NCBI GenBank assembly: GCA_023264975.1
Contig: JAHFUS010000017.1
Location: 1-57,126, forward strand
Direction of reading: 5' to 3'
DNA: 57,126 bases
From: Actinomycetes bacterium
GTDB lineage: Bacteria; Actinomycetota; Acidimicrobiia; Acidimicrobiales; GCA-2861595
Below, piece after piece: positions 22,170 to 30,746 of the stretch (positions are counted from its first letter, which is position 1; each line of letters starts with the position of its first letter). The translations under genes and the position numbers were made by a program. The notes under the pieces are model-generated. The model did no database searches. It was not told the origin of the DNA and saw only the letters and a list, made by a program, of their open reading frames with translations.

Positions 22170-23129
22170 TCAGACCTCGATCTTGACCATTTTGAGAATG
22201 ACGGCCACGCCGGTTGCGATCGACGCGAACGTCATGCCGAGGATGAGCAGGCCCCAGCCCTTGTAGAACGGCGCCGCGTAGCCCGGGTTCATCACCTGGA
22301 TGGCGACGAGCAGCCCGAAGGGCATGGCGCCGAGCACCCATGCCGAGATGCGCCCCTCGGCGGTGAGCACCTTCACCTCCCGCCGCACCTCCTCCCGGCT
22401 GCGGATGAAGTCGGCCAGCGTGTGGAGCATGTCGGCCAGCTTGCCGCCGACCGTCTGCTGGATGCGGATGGCCTGCACGACCCACCGCAGGTCCTCGATC
22501 TCGAGGCGGACGGCCATGCGGTCGAGCGCCTCCACCAGCGGGTCGCCCAGCTGTGTCTCGTAGACAACCCGGGAGAACTCCTCGGCCAGCGGGTTCTCCG
22601 CTTCCTCGGTCATCATCTGGACCGCCCGCAGGAACGTGTGGCCGGCGGACAGCGACGAGGCGATGAGCGAGAGTGCCTCGGGCAGCTGGGCCTCGAACGC
22701 CTGGCGGCGTTTGGTGACCTTCACCTTCGGAATGAGGTCGCCGGCCACGACGACGGCAAGGAAGCCGGCGACGCCGAGCACCACGGCGCTCGTGATGAGG
22801 CCGAGGAGGACGCCGGCGACGATGGCGCCGGAGCCGACCACGACCACGTACTCACCGGGCTTGAGGGGGATGCGGGCCCGCTCGAGGAGCAGGCCGAGCG
22901 ACCCCTTGGTGTCGAACTGGCCGACCATGCGGCCGGCCATGGTGACGGCGCCCTCGGCCAGCGCGTTGCGGCCCTCGGTCACGGACTCGACCGGCACGTC
23001 GCGCTCGCCGTAGGGCAGGTCGAGGATCTCGGCCAGGTCGTAGTCGCGGTCCCGGCCCCGCACCAGGAGCCCCACCACGACCAGTGCGAGGCCGGAACCG
23101 ACGAGGAGGGCGACGAGGGCGGGGTTCAT
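22170..23129 (-). CDS. tadB: Tad pilus inner-membrane platform protein TadB
   Basis: The 319-residue protein opens with a span (PALVALLVGSGLALVVVGLL). A large cytoplasmic region and a span pair (VVVVGSGAIVAGVLLGLITS) follow. The F domain is marked by FEAQLPEALSLIASSLSAGH, GDPLVEALDRMAVRL and QQTVGGKLADMLHTLADFIR. C-terminal spans end the protein. The organisation is that of TadB, the heterologous partner of TadC. ATG 23129 overlaps the tadA stop (ATGA). Confidence 0.92.
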   Translation of the reverse strand: MNPALVALLVGSGLALVVVGLLVRGRDRDYDLAEILDLPYGERDVPVESVTEGRNALAEGAVTMAGRMVGQFDTKGSLGLLLERARIPLKPGEYVVVVGSGAIVAGVLLGLITSAVVLGVAGFLAVVVAGDLIPKVKVTKRRQAFEAQLPEALSLIASSLSAGHTFLRAVQMMTEEAENPLAEEFSRVVYETQLGDPLVEALDRMAVRLEIEDLRWVVQAIRIQQTVGGKLADMLHTLADFIRSREEVRREVKVLTAEGRISAWVLGAMPFGLLVAIQVMNPGYAAPFYKGWGLLILGMTFASIATGVAVILKMVKIEV

Positions 23130-24595
23130 CGGGCCCGCTCCATCTCCGCCAGATCGCTGGCCGCCGGCACCCGTGTCACCCGGGTTTGGCGGTCCTGCTG
23201 CTGGCGGGCGCCCTTCGACTGGAACGTCTTGGCAGGAACCTCGACGCCGGCGTCGGCCAGCTTGTCGAGGAACTTGGGCCGCAGACCGGTGGCGACCAGC
23301 TCGCCGCCGGCCTTGCCGTTGGCGCCCCCGTTGTTGCGCCAGTGGAAGATCTCCTGCAGCAGGATGATGTCGCCCTCGAGACCTTGGATCTCGGTGACGG
23401 AGGTGACCACCCGGCGCCCGTCGGGACGGCGGTCGAGGTGGACGATGATGTCGATGGCGGCGTTGACCTGCTCGCGGATGGCCCGCAACGGCAGGTCGAA
23501 CCCGGCCATCAGCACCATGGTCTCCAGCCGGCTCAGGGCGTCCCGGGCGCTGTTGGCGTGGACGGTGGTCATGGAGCCCTCGTGGCCGGTGTTCATGGCC
23601 TGGAGCATGTCGAGGGCCTCGGGCCCGCGGACCTCACCCACGATGATCCGGTCCGGCCGCATGCGCAGGGAGTTTTTCACCAGGTCCCGGATGCGGACCT
23701 CGCCCACGCCCTCGGCGTTGGGCGGGCGGGACTCCAGGTTGATCACGTGCGGCTGCTGGAGCTGGAGCTCGGCCGAGTCCTCGATGGTGACGATGCGCTC
23801 ACCGTCGGGCACGAAGGACGACAGCACGTTGAGGTTGGTCGTCTTGCCGGTCCCGGTACCGCCCGATACGAGGATGTTGAGCTTGCCCCGCACGCATGCC
23901 TCGAGCACGACGGCAAGGTCGAGCGTGAACGTGCCGAAGTTGATGAGGTCCTTGACCGTGTATGGGTCGGCCGCGAACTTCCTGATGGTGAGCACCGAGC
24001 CGTGGATCGCGAGCGGTGGGATGATGGCGTTGACGCGGGACCCGTCGGGGAGCCGGGCGTCGACCATGGGCGAACTCTCGTCGATGCGCCGGCCGACGGC
24101 CGACACGATCTTCTCGATCACCTGGCGGTACTGGGTGTCGTCGGTGAAGGCCAGGTCGGTGGGCTCGATCTTCCCCGCCCGCTCCACCCAGATCCCGTCG
24201 TAGCCGTTGCACATGATCTCGGTGACGGACTGGTCCTGGAGCAGCGGGTCCAAGGGCCCGTAGCCGAGGGTGTCCTGGATCACCTCCTGTACGAAGCGGC
24301 GGCGCTGGAGGGGCGAGACCTGCACCTCCTGGCGCTGGAGGATGCGATCGAGGGCCCCCTTCAGTTCGGCCGTGAGGGCGTCTCCCTTCAGCTTGCCCAT
24401 CTTGGGGGCCACCTCGGCCAGTACCAGGGCACGGACCTTGCGCTTGGACTCCTCCCAGGAGGAGTTGTCCTGCTTCGTCTTGGCGTCGACGACCCTGGTC
24501 CTGGTGCGGCCCGGGCGGGCTGCGGCGAGATCGGTCGCCGCCTCCTGCCTGCGGTCCTCCGCCTCGAGGGCGGCAAGCCTTTCCGACAGCTTCAT
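23126..24595 (-). CDS. tadA: Tad pilus assembly ATPase TadA (CpaF)
   Basis: The 489-residue secretion ATPase has Walker A LVSGGTGTGKTTNLN, an Asp box IVTIEDSAELQL, Walker B RMRPDRIIVGEVRGPEAL and a His box TGHEGSMTTVHANS. The N-terminal domain shows YGPLDPLLQDQSVTEIMCNG, characteristic of the CpaF/TadA/VirB11 group. It energises pilin extrusion (in some bacteria also retraction) from the cytoplasmic face of TadB/TadC. The N-terminal 110 residues are charged and probably flexible. ATG 24595 lies 8 nt after the tadZ stop, with a weak Shine-Dalgarno. Confidence 0.95.
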   Translation of the reverse strand: MKLSERLAALEAEDRRQEAATDLAAARPGRTRTRVVDAKTKQDNSSWEESKRKVRALVLAEVAPKMGKLKGDALTAELKGALDRILQRQEVQVSPLQRRRFVQEVIQDTLGYGPLDPLLQDQSVTEIMCNGYDGIWVERAGKIEPTDLAFTDDTQYRQVIEKIVSAVGRRIDESSPMVDARLPDGSRVNAIIPPLAIHGSVLTIRKFAADPYTVKDLINFGTFTLDLAVVLEACVRGKLNILVSGGTGTGKTTNLNVLSSFVPDGERIVTIEDSAELQLQQPHVINLESRPPNAEGVGEVRIRDLVKNSLRMRPDRIIVGEVRGPEALDMLQAMNTGHEGSMTTVHANSARDALSRLETMVLMAGFDLPLRAIREQVNAAIDIIVHLDRRPDGRRVVTSVTEIQGLEGDIILLQEIFHWRNNGGANGKAGGELVATGLRPKFLDKLADAGVEVPAKTFQSKGARQQQDRQTRVTRVPAASDLAEMERAR

Positions 24596-24603
24596 AGGGT
24601 CTC

Positions 24604-25881
24604 CTACCTTGCCTGGTGGGCGGGCTGGCGACGGAACAAGCGGCGGCCCCCGCCGTGCGCGTCCGCGGCGGGAACGGCGTTGGCGAAGGCCGTCTTGGCC
24701 CGGTCGCTCTCGGGGAGCAGCAGGCTGAAGCCATCGAGGATCAGCTTGCTGATCTGCGAATTTGGTGACGACGCCAGGACGGGTGTGCCCAGGTTGATGG
24801 AGCGGCTCACCTCCTTGGCGTAGGGGAGCACGGCCGAGAAGCCCTGCGGGAACAGTCGGGTCACCTGGGCCACGTCGATGCCCACGTCGGTCTCCGCCTT
24901 GTTGAGGAGGAGCTGGATGTTGTCGCTCGGGATCTTCAACCGATCGAGGGCGCTCAGGAAGACGCCCATGTTGCGCACGCTCGGCAGGTCGAGGGTGGCC
25001 ATCGTGAACAGGGTGTCCGACAGGTCGAAGGCGGCCAGCACGATCTCGTTCAAGGCCGAGGGCGTGTCCACCACCACGTAGTCGAAGCGGGCCCGGGCCG
25101 CATTGATGATGCGGCTGACGTCCATCGGGTCGATCCCGTCGGCCTCCGCAGGGTCCTTCGGGGCGGCCAGGACCGAAATGCCCGAGTCGTGGGTGACCAT
25201 GTACTCCTCGAGGTGGTTCTGTAGGTCCACCTCGTCGGCGTCCTGGCGCTGGAGGGCGTCGTAGATCGTGTACCGCGGCCGCAGCCGCAGGGCGGTGGAG
25301 ACCTCGCCGAACTGGAGGTCCAGGTCGATGATGCACGCCCGCTTCCCGCTGTAATGGCTCAGCAGGTAGGCCAGGTTGGTGGCGATGAAGGTCTTCCCGC
25401 ACCCGCCGGTGGCCGACGACATGGTGAACACGCGGCCGTGGGTGTGTTGTCCGCTGCCACTCATCGACATGGCGCTCGCCGGCTCGTGGGGCGCGTCCAC
25501 CATCTTGGCCATGTCGAGCACCCGGCCGATGCTCTCCCGCAGGAGCTCGTCATCCACCGGCAGCTGCACGAGGTCGACGGCGCCCGTGCGCACGATGTCG
25601 CGCAAGGCTGCGTCCGGCCGGCGGCCGAAAGCCAGGAGCAGCTGCATGGTGGGCAGCTCGTCGTGGATCACCTCGAGGCGGGCCAGGCCCGTCCTGGTGC
25701 CGAGGCTGGGGCCGGCGACGAGCACGTCGAACGGGCCCTCGGTGGCCAGGATGTCGGCCACCACGCCGACCCGGGCGGCCGTGCTGATCTCCGGACGGGG
25801 CCGGAGATCGGCGACGACACGCTCGAACTGCTCGGCCAGGGCGCCGCTGCGCTCGAGGACGAGGATCTTGGGGTTGCGCAT
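24604..25881 (-). CDS. tadZ: Tad pilus localisation ATPase TadZ (CpaE)
   Basis: The 425-residue protein joins an N-terminal receiver-like domain without phospho-acceptor signature (KILVLERSGALAEQFERV) to a MinD/ParA-type ATPase. The ATPase has SSATGGCGKTFIATNLAYLL, CIIDLDLQFGEVSTAL, FDYVVVDTPSALNE and NIQLLLNKAETDVGI. The receiver-plus-ParA architecture is the TadZ/CpaE signature; this protein places the pilus machine at a cell site. The C-terminus (RRLFRRQPAHQAR) is basic. It lies 15 nt after cpaB and 8 nt before tadA, clearly in one operon. Confidence 0.92.
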   Translation of the reverse strand: MRNPKILVLERSGALAEQFERVVADLRPRPEISTAARVGVVADILATEGPFDVLVAGPSLGTRTGLARLEVIHDELPTMQLLLAFGRRPDAALRDIVRTGAVDLVQLPVDDELLRESIGRVLDMAKMVDAPHEPASAMSMSGSGQHTHGRVFTMSSATGGCGKTFIATNLAYLLSHYSGKRACIIDLDLQFGEVSTALRLRPRYTIYDALQRQDADEVDLQNHLEEYMVTHDSGISVLAAPKDPAEADGIDPMDVSRIINAARARFDYVVVDTPSALNEIVLAAFDLSDTLFTMATLDLPSVRNMGVFLSALDRLKIPSDNIQLLLNKAETDVGIDVAQVTRLFPQGFSAVLPYAKEVSRSINLGTPVLASSPNSQISKLILDGFSLLLPESDRAKTAFANAVPAADAHGGGRRLFRRQPAHQAR

Positions 25882-25896
25882 CAGGCGTCAGAACCC

Positions 25897-26442
25897 TCAG
25901 GCGATGTTCTGTGCGTTGCGGCCGGGCGTGGGCTGGAGAGCGGGGGCTCCGTCGGCCGACAGCGACATCCAGATGCCCTCGAAGGAGGCCAGGTAGATGA
26001 CCCTTTCGGCGTCGCCCGGGTTCACGGCGAGCAGGTAAGTGGTGTTCCCGCCTTCGGCTCCGGCGGGCGGGGCCGTCACGGCGAGGACCCTTGCCCCGCT
26101 GAGCACGAGTTTGGCGAGGGGCGGGCCCTTCGCGGCGGAGATCGGCTGACGCTCCTTGAACGTGCCGTAGACATTCACCTCGTCGTCGACCATGGCGTAT
26201 CCCGCCAGACCGGGGATGGTCGGGACCTGGATCGCCACCGCCTCCTTGCCCGGCGGCACCTTGACCGCCGCAGGGACCGCAGCCGCGGGCTGGGCGGCCG
26301 CCGCCACCGAGGATGCGGCCGGCGCAGCGGCGGTGACCTTGCTGTCCTCGCCGTCACGGACGACGAGGAATGTAAGGGCAGCGCCGACGACGAAGACGGC
26401 TGCGCCGATGGCGATGAGGGGGGTAGAGCGGTTGCGGGCCAT
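25897..26442 (-). CDS. cpaB: Flp pilus assembly protein CpaB/RcpC-like
   Basis: The 181-residue protein has an N-terminal span (LIAIGAAVFVVGAALTFLVV), an Ala-rich linker and a small exported domain. That domain shows VKVPPGKEAVAIQVPTIPGL and YAMVDDEVNVYGTF, recognisable as the SAF/CpaB beta-clip plus RcpC-like region. It is shorter than typical CpaB (about 230-300 residues). CpaB/RcpC associates with the outer part of the Tad apparatus, and in this presumed monoderm it would lie in the wall space. ATG 26442 has ggagga 3 nt upstream. It is the first gene of the leftward tad operon. Confidence 0.8.
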   Translation of the reverse strand: MARNRSTPLIAIGAAVFVVGAALTFLVVRDGEDSKVTAAAPAASSVAAAAQPAAAVPAAVKVPPGKEAVAIQVPTIPGLAGYAMVDDEVNVYGTFKERQPISAAKGPPLAKLVLSGARVLAVTAPPAGAEGGNTTYLLAVNPGDAERVIYLASFEGIWMSLSADGAPALQPTPGRNAQNIA

Positions 26443-26694
26443 GCGTCCTCCGTTTGCAGAGTTGGGATACGAGATCGGCCAAGGCCATATTCGGCAACCC
26501 AAAGTGAAATTCGCATGAACTGGCAGGGCCGTTTGCCGGTGATCAATCCGGGCTAGGCGCAGCTAGGCCGACGGCGTACCAGCGGGCCATGACGGCCTAG
26601 GGGCGGGAGCCCGCAAATGAGCCGATCGGGCTATGGAGACCCCGCCCCCCCGGTGCCGATAGTCCCTCGGAGAGCTGAGGCCGAGAGGAGGCGC
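26443..26694. promoter_or_regulatory. Divergent control region of the two tad operons
   Basis: This 252-bp gap separates cpaB (left) from tadE (right), so it must hold both promoters, though no single pair of boxes is convincing. It has an unusually AT-rich core near 26485-26520. The tadE side can fold as two exclusive hairpins: gcgg/ccgc around 26603-26614, or agcccg/cgggct a little further downstream. No known riboswitch was recognised. Confidence 0.35.
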
Positions 26695-27168
26695 ATGGTG
26701 AGCTGCCAGCAGGGGCCGATGGCCCGAAGGCGGTCGGGGCGGGACGAACGAGGCAGCGTCCTGGTCGAGTTCTCGTTCGTCTTCGCGCTGTTCATGCTGG
26801 TTATCTACGCGCTGATCAGCTTCGGGATGATCCTGGCCACCAAGAACAGCCTGACTCACGCCGCTGCCGAAGGTGCACGCGCCGCCATCAGCGTGGTGGA
26901 GGATCCGAGCCTGTCCGGCTCCGAGCGGGTGCAGCGGGCCCTCGACCAGGTGAGCAAGAGCTTGAACTGGCTGGGCGACAAGTACGAGCCCGCCGACACG
27001 TCGGCCGTCATCCAGGCCTGCGACGCGGCGGTGCCGGCCGGTCCGGAGTGCATCACCGTGACCATCGTGTACCCGTACGAGACCCGGCCCATCGTGCCCC
27101 CTGCCCCCGGGCTCGGCCTGGTGACACCCAAGAAACTGACGTCGACGGCTGTCGTCGAGCTCAGCTAG
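26695..27168 (+). CDS. tadE: TadE-family pseudopilin-like protein
   Basis: The 157-residue product (from ATG 26695, preceded by agaggagg) has the TadE signature DERGSVLVEFSFVFALFMLV, a prepilin-like N-terminus with Glu at the fifth hydrophobic position. A single span and an exported domain with two Cys (QACDAAV and PECITVTI) follow; the Cys can form a disulfide. TadE proteins are minor pseudopilins processed by the TadV peptidase, which is not in this window. ATG 26719 is a possible shorter start. It is followed by tadG after 14 bases. Confidence 0.88.
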   Translation: MVSCQQGPMARRRSGRDERGSVLVEFSFVFALFMLVIYALISFGMILATKNSLTHAAAEGARAAISVVEDPSLSGSERVQRALDQVSKSLNWLGDKYEPADTSAVIQACDAAVPAGPECITVTIVYPYETRPIVPPAPGLGLVTPKKLTSTAVVELS

Positions 27169-27182
27169 GAGGACGGCGGCCT

Positions 27183-28871
27183 GTGCAGACACGACGGTTG
27201 TTCGGACGGCGGGCACGACGCGACGAGCGGGGCGTGATCCTCGTCATGGCCGTGCCCGGGTTCGTCCTTGCGGTGGTCTGCCTGTCGCTGTCGGTGGACA
27301 TCGGACGGCAGGTGTTCGAGAAGCGGAGCGACCAGTCGGTGGCCGACGCCGCCTCCCTCGACGCCGCTCGCAACCCGGCCGCCGCCCAGGCCCGGGCCGA
27401 GGCGTCGGCCCGGCGCAACGGGTTCGATCCCACCGCCCCCGGCCACTCCGTGATCGCCCAGCGGGGCACGGTGGACGCCAACCGGGTCTTCACCCCGTCC
27501 GCCGCCGGTCCCTCCGTGCTCGTGACCGTCTCCTCGCACATCGACTACATCTTCGTCCCCATGGCCAAGACGCTGACGGCCAGGGCGGTCGCCACCATGG
27601 GAGGCGGCAAGGAGGCCGGCTTCACCATCGGCACCAGCCTCGCCTCGATCGACACCTCCAAGTCCGTCCTGCTCAACGGCGTCCTCGGCGCCATGATCGG
27701 CGGTAGCGCCGACGTGGTGGGCTGGCAGGGGCTGGCGAGCTCACGCGTGACCCTCAAGCAGCTGGGCGACGAGCTGGAGCTGCTCGACGCCGGCGTCCAG
27801 TTCGGCACCGTGGACCAGATGCTCTCCTCCGACGTGACCCTGGCCAAGCTGGCCACGGCGACCGCCAACGCCCTCACCAGGCAGGGTGACTCCAACGCCG
27901 CCCTCTTCGCCGGACCGGGCGGGATCACCGCCCGGATGACCAATACCGCCACCTTCAAGCTCGGCAAGATGGTCAAGGTCGCCGAGGGCTCGGGGGCCTC
28001 GGCCCTGGCCGCCGAGTTCAACGTCTTCAGCCTCCTCACGGGCGGCGCCATGCTCGCCAACGGATCGAACCTCGTGAGCGTCCCGAACATCGGGGTCACG
28101 GTCCCCAACGTGGGGACCACCAGCTTGAGCCTCAAGGTGATCGAAGGACCGCAGATGTACGGCGGTCCTGACCAGACGGTCAACACCTATCTGCCCCACG
28201 CGCGCACCGGACAGGTCGAACTGACCCTCACGCCCACGCTGAACGTGCCGATCAGCGTCACCGGCCTCACCGGGGCCACCATCACGGGCCCCCTCCCGGT
28301 CGGCGTCACGGCGGCCGGTGCCGACGCCAACCTCACCAGCATCACGTGCCCGAACCCCAACGGCGGCGAGCGGGTCACCGTCGACCTCAAGCCGGTCTCG
28401 TCCTCGGCGTCGGGGCCGCTCACCGTCGCCGCCTCGGTCCTCGGCGTGGCCGTGACCTACAACGCCGCCACCACCGGCGCCGGGGCGGTGGACGCGCCGC
28501 CCACCTTTGTCGACTTCGCCTACCCCGGTGAGTTCTCCCCACCCGGCGCTGGCAAGCGGGTGGGCGCCTCGCCCCTCGGCCTCGGCCTCGTCACCACGTT
28601 CACCACGACAGCCACCGTCGGCTCGGTTGCGTCCATCCCGCCGCTGCTCACCAGCACGGTGAACGCGACCGTGGCCACAGCCACCCCACTGGTGGGACCG
28701 GCCGTCTCCGCCGCCCTCAAGCCGGTGCTCGCCGACCTGGATGCCCTCGTGGTGAAGCCGCTGCTGGACGGGCTCGGCGTCAGCATCGGGGCGGCAGATG
28801 TGACCGCCATCAACGGGGCCAAGCTCGTCACGACCTGCGGGACGCCGATGCGCCCCCTGCTGGTGAACTAG
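27183..28871 (+). CDS. tadG: TadG-like pilus-associated protein with long exported domain
   Basis: GTG 27183 has aggagg (27167-27172) 10 nt upstream. The 562-residue protein begins with the TadG/TadE-like signature RRDERGVILVMAVPGFVLAV, with the span continuing into VDIGRQVFEKRSDQSVADAA, which is typical of TadG N-termini. The remainder is a long Thr/Val/Gly-rich, apparently all-beta exported region, with repeated VSVPNIGVTVPNVGTTSLSL-like strands and TGLTGATITGPLPVGVTAAG. A Cys pair (SITCPNPN and TTCGTPM) occurs near the C-terminus. The von Willebrand A domain found in some TadG proteins is not evident. It probably acts at the pilus tip or surface as an adhesive minor component; this role is inferred. 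Confidence 0.8.
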   Translation: MQTRRLFGRRARRDERGVILVMAVPGFVLAVVCLSLSVDIGRQVFEKRSDQSVADAASLDAARNPAAAQARAEASARRNGFDPTAPGHSVIAQRGTVDANRVFTPSAAGPSVLVTVSSHIDYIFVPMAKTLTARAVATMGGGKEAGFTIGTSLASIDTSKSVLLNGVLGAMIGGSADVVGWQGLASSRVTLKQLGDELELLDAGVQFGTVDQMLSSDVTLAKLATATANALTRQGDSNAALFAGPGGITARMTNTATFKLGKMVKVAEGSGASALAAEFNVFSLLTGGAMLANGSNLVSVPNIGVTVPNVGTTSLSLKVIEGPQMYGGPDQTVNTYLPHARTGQVELTLTPTLNVPISVTGLTGATITGPLPVGVTAAGADANLTSITCPNPNGGERVTVDLKPVSSSASGPLTVAASVLGVAVTYNAATTGAGAVDAPPTFVDFAYPGEFSPPGAGKRVGASPLGLGLVTTFTTTATVGSVASIPPLLTSTVNATVATATPLVGPAVSAALKPVLADLDALVVKPLLDGLGVSIGAADVTAINGAKLVTTCGTPMRPLLVN

Positions 28872-28969
28872 CACCAGCACGGTCGAGCTTGACGATGGAG
28901 GGATGGTACGGGCCCGCGCCGGCGGTCCGGTCCCGCATTTGGGGGTAGGTGGCGCCCATCCGAAGCGAC

Positions 28970-29071
28970 TACGTTTCGTCTGGCAGAAATGGGGCAGCGG
29001 GCACCGGACGGTCGATGTGCCCGTTTTGCCGTCACCGGGGGGGAATCCCGATTCGCCGGCGAGAGAGTTCT
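28970..29071 (+). promoter_or_regulatory. -10 box and structured leader of the CAP-propeller gene
   Basis: TACGTT (28970-28975) could be a -10 box, giving a transcript start near 28982 and a leader of about 90 nt. The leader contains a 7-bp hairpin (cgggcac 28998-29004 with gtgcccg 29017-29023), extended by flanking ggca/tgcc-like pairs. A second G/C stem around 29036-29050 follows. No known riboswitch consensus was recognised. Confidence 0.35.
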
Positions 29072-30577
29072 GTGCGTACGCCCATTTCACCCCGAAGCCT
29101 GTTTACGACCGCTACCGGGCGCATCCTCGTCTTCGTCGTCCTCGTCGGCCTGGCCTGCGCCACAGGCGTCCTGCCGGCAGCCTCCGGACCGGTGGCCTCC
29201 GGGGTCATGGCCGCACGATCGGCCGCCGGCCTGCAGCCGCTGGCCCAGCACGCTGGCCTGGACGCCACCGCCGCCCGCCACGCCCAGGATATGGCGGCGC
29301 AGGGGAGCCTCTTCCACATGTCCGGGGTCACCGCCGCCGTGGAGCCCGAGATCCCCACCTGGACCCGCGTCGGCCAGAACGTGGGCATGGGCTCCTCCAT
29401 CCCGGAGATCGAAGCCTCGTTCATGGCCTCCGCTCCCCACCGGGCCAACATCCTCGGCGACTACACCATGATGGGATCCGGCATGGCCACCGGCCCTGAC
29501 GGCCGCCTGTGGGTGGCCCAGATCTTCGTGAAGGCCACGGCTGTTGCGTCGACCGTTCCCGCCGCGGCGCCGACTGCCCCGGCGATGACCGCCCCGCCGG
29601 CCACCGCCGGCACCGCCGCCGATCCTGTGCCCGCCCTCGAGCGGCCGGCGCCCGCAGCCGCCTCCCGGAGCGTCGCCCGCGCCGGGGCGCCGGCGACGCC
29701 GCCTCCTGCTCGCACGCCTCCCGGCGCCGCCGCGCCGCCCGCTACGACCCAGGCACCCGCCGTGCGGGTGCCCACGAAGGGCATCGTGGCCGCCGCCTCG
29801 GTGCGGGTGCATCGCTGGAACCGGCCACCTTCGCGGTCGACCGGCTACTGGCTGGCGGCGGCCGACGGCGGGGTGTTCGCCTACGGGCGGGCCCCGTTCC
29901 TCCGGTCCCTCGCCGGCGAGGCCCTCAACGCGCCGGTGGTCGCGCTGGCTCCGCTGGCCAACGGCAGCGGCTACTGGCTGGCGTCGGCCGACGGGGGCGT
30001 CTTCGCCTTCGGCGGCGCCCGTTACTTCAACTCCCTGGCCGGGCACGGCCTTCGGGCCCCCGTCGTCGACCTGGCGCCTCGCCCCGACGGCGCCGGCTAC
30101 TGGCTGGCGTCCGCCGACGGGGGCGTTTTCGGGTTTGGCGCGGCCGCCTTCCTCGGGTCGCTGGCCACCCGCGCCCTCGCCGCTCCGGTTGTGGCGCTGG
30201 CGCCCACCCACACCGGCGCCGGGTACTGGCTGGTCACGGCGGACGGCGGCGTGTTCCCCTTCGGCGACGCCCCCGAATTGGGCTCACTCGCCGGCCAGGT
30301 GCTCGCCGCTCCCATCGTGAACCTGCAGCCCACGCCCTCGGGCAGGGGCTACCGCCTGGTCGCATCGGACGGCGGCGTGTTCGCCTTCGGTGACGCCGTC
30401 TACGCCGGCTCCATGGCCGGCCGCTCGCTCAATGCCCCGATCATCGACATCGCCCCCTCGGCGAGCGGCAGGGGTTACCGCCTGGTCGCCTCCGATGGTG
30501 GGGTGTTCGCGTTCGGCGACGCCTCGTTCGCGGGCGGGGTGGCCGGCAGCGCCCTCGACGGGTGGACTCCGCGGTAA
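29072..30577 (+). CDS. Secreted CAP-domain protein with six-repeat beta-propeller
   Basis: GTG 29072 is chosen because it places a good signal peptide (ILVFVVLVGLACATGVLPAA) near the N-terminus; an in-frame start at 28949 would add 41 unlikely residues. Residues about 45-155 form a CAP/SCP domain, with HAQDMAAQGSLFHMSG, RVGQNVGMG, FMASAPHRANIL and LWVAQIF. A Pro/Ala/Thr linker of about 100 residues leads to six repeats of 42 residues with the consensus GYWL..ADGGVFAFG.A...GSLAG..L.AP. These probably form a six-bladed propeller. CAP proteins act outside cells and are often cell-wall linked; here the repeats may bind the wall or another surface polymer. It follows tadG by 200 bases in the same direction. 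Confidence 0.8.
   Translation: MRTPISPRSLFTTATGRILVFVVLVGLACATGVLPAASGPVASGVMAARSAAGLQPLAQHAGLDATAARHAQDMAAQGSLFHMSGVTAAVEPEIPTWTRVGQNVGMGSSIPEIEASFMASAPHRANILGDYTMMGSGMATGPDGRLWVAQIFVKATAVASTVPAAAPTAPAMTAPPATAGTAADPVPALERPAPAAASRSVARAGAPATPPPARTPPGAAAPPATTQAPAVRVPTKGIVAAASVRVHRWNRPPSRSTGYWLAAADGGVFAYGRAPFLRSLAGEALNAPVVALAPLANGSGYWLASADGGVFAFGGARYFNSLAGHGLRAPVVDLAPRPDGAGYWLASADGGVFGFGAAAFLGSLATRALAAPVVALAPTHTGAGYWLVTADGGVFPFGDAPELGSLAGQVLAAPIVNLQPTPSGRGYRLVASDGGVFAFGDAVYAGSMAGRSLNAPIIDIAPSASGRGYRLVASDGGVFAFGDASFAGGVAGSALDGWTPR
29843..30577 (+). repeat. Six tandem 126-bp coding repeats
   Basis: Repeats start at 29843, 29969, 30095, 30221, 30347 and 30473, an exact 126-bp (42-codon) period. 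The last is cut short by the stop at 30577. Repeats 5 and 6 are the most alike at DNA level (both carry GYRLVASDGGVFAFGDA), which suggests recent duplication. Confidence 0.9.
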
Positions 30578-30746
30578 TCGAGACCGGGACCGGAGTTTCC
30601 GGCCCGAGTTCGACCGTGCTGCGGGCGGCCGGCGGGGCCGGCCACCCTCCCCCCTGAAGGCCCCTGGTCGGAAGCCGGGGAGGCTGCCTGCGGCAGCGGC
30701 GGCGGCCGCCGGCCCCCTGCGTTCGGGTGTAGCAGACTCGGCGGCG

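Noticed and set aside
26603-26680. c-di-GMP-I riboswitch before tadE
   Set aside because: A gcaaa-containing segment is reminiscent of that class, but the other conserved nucleotides are absent.
26617-26694. Longer TadE N-terminus
   Set aside because: The extra residues (Pro/Arg-rich) lie upstream of a perfect agaggagg and ATG 26695, and are untypical of TadE.
28921-29071. c-di-AMP or c-di-GMP riboswitch before the CAP gene
   Set aside because: The region is structured and G-rich, but I could not match the conserved core of either class.
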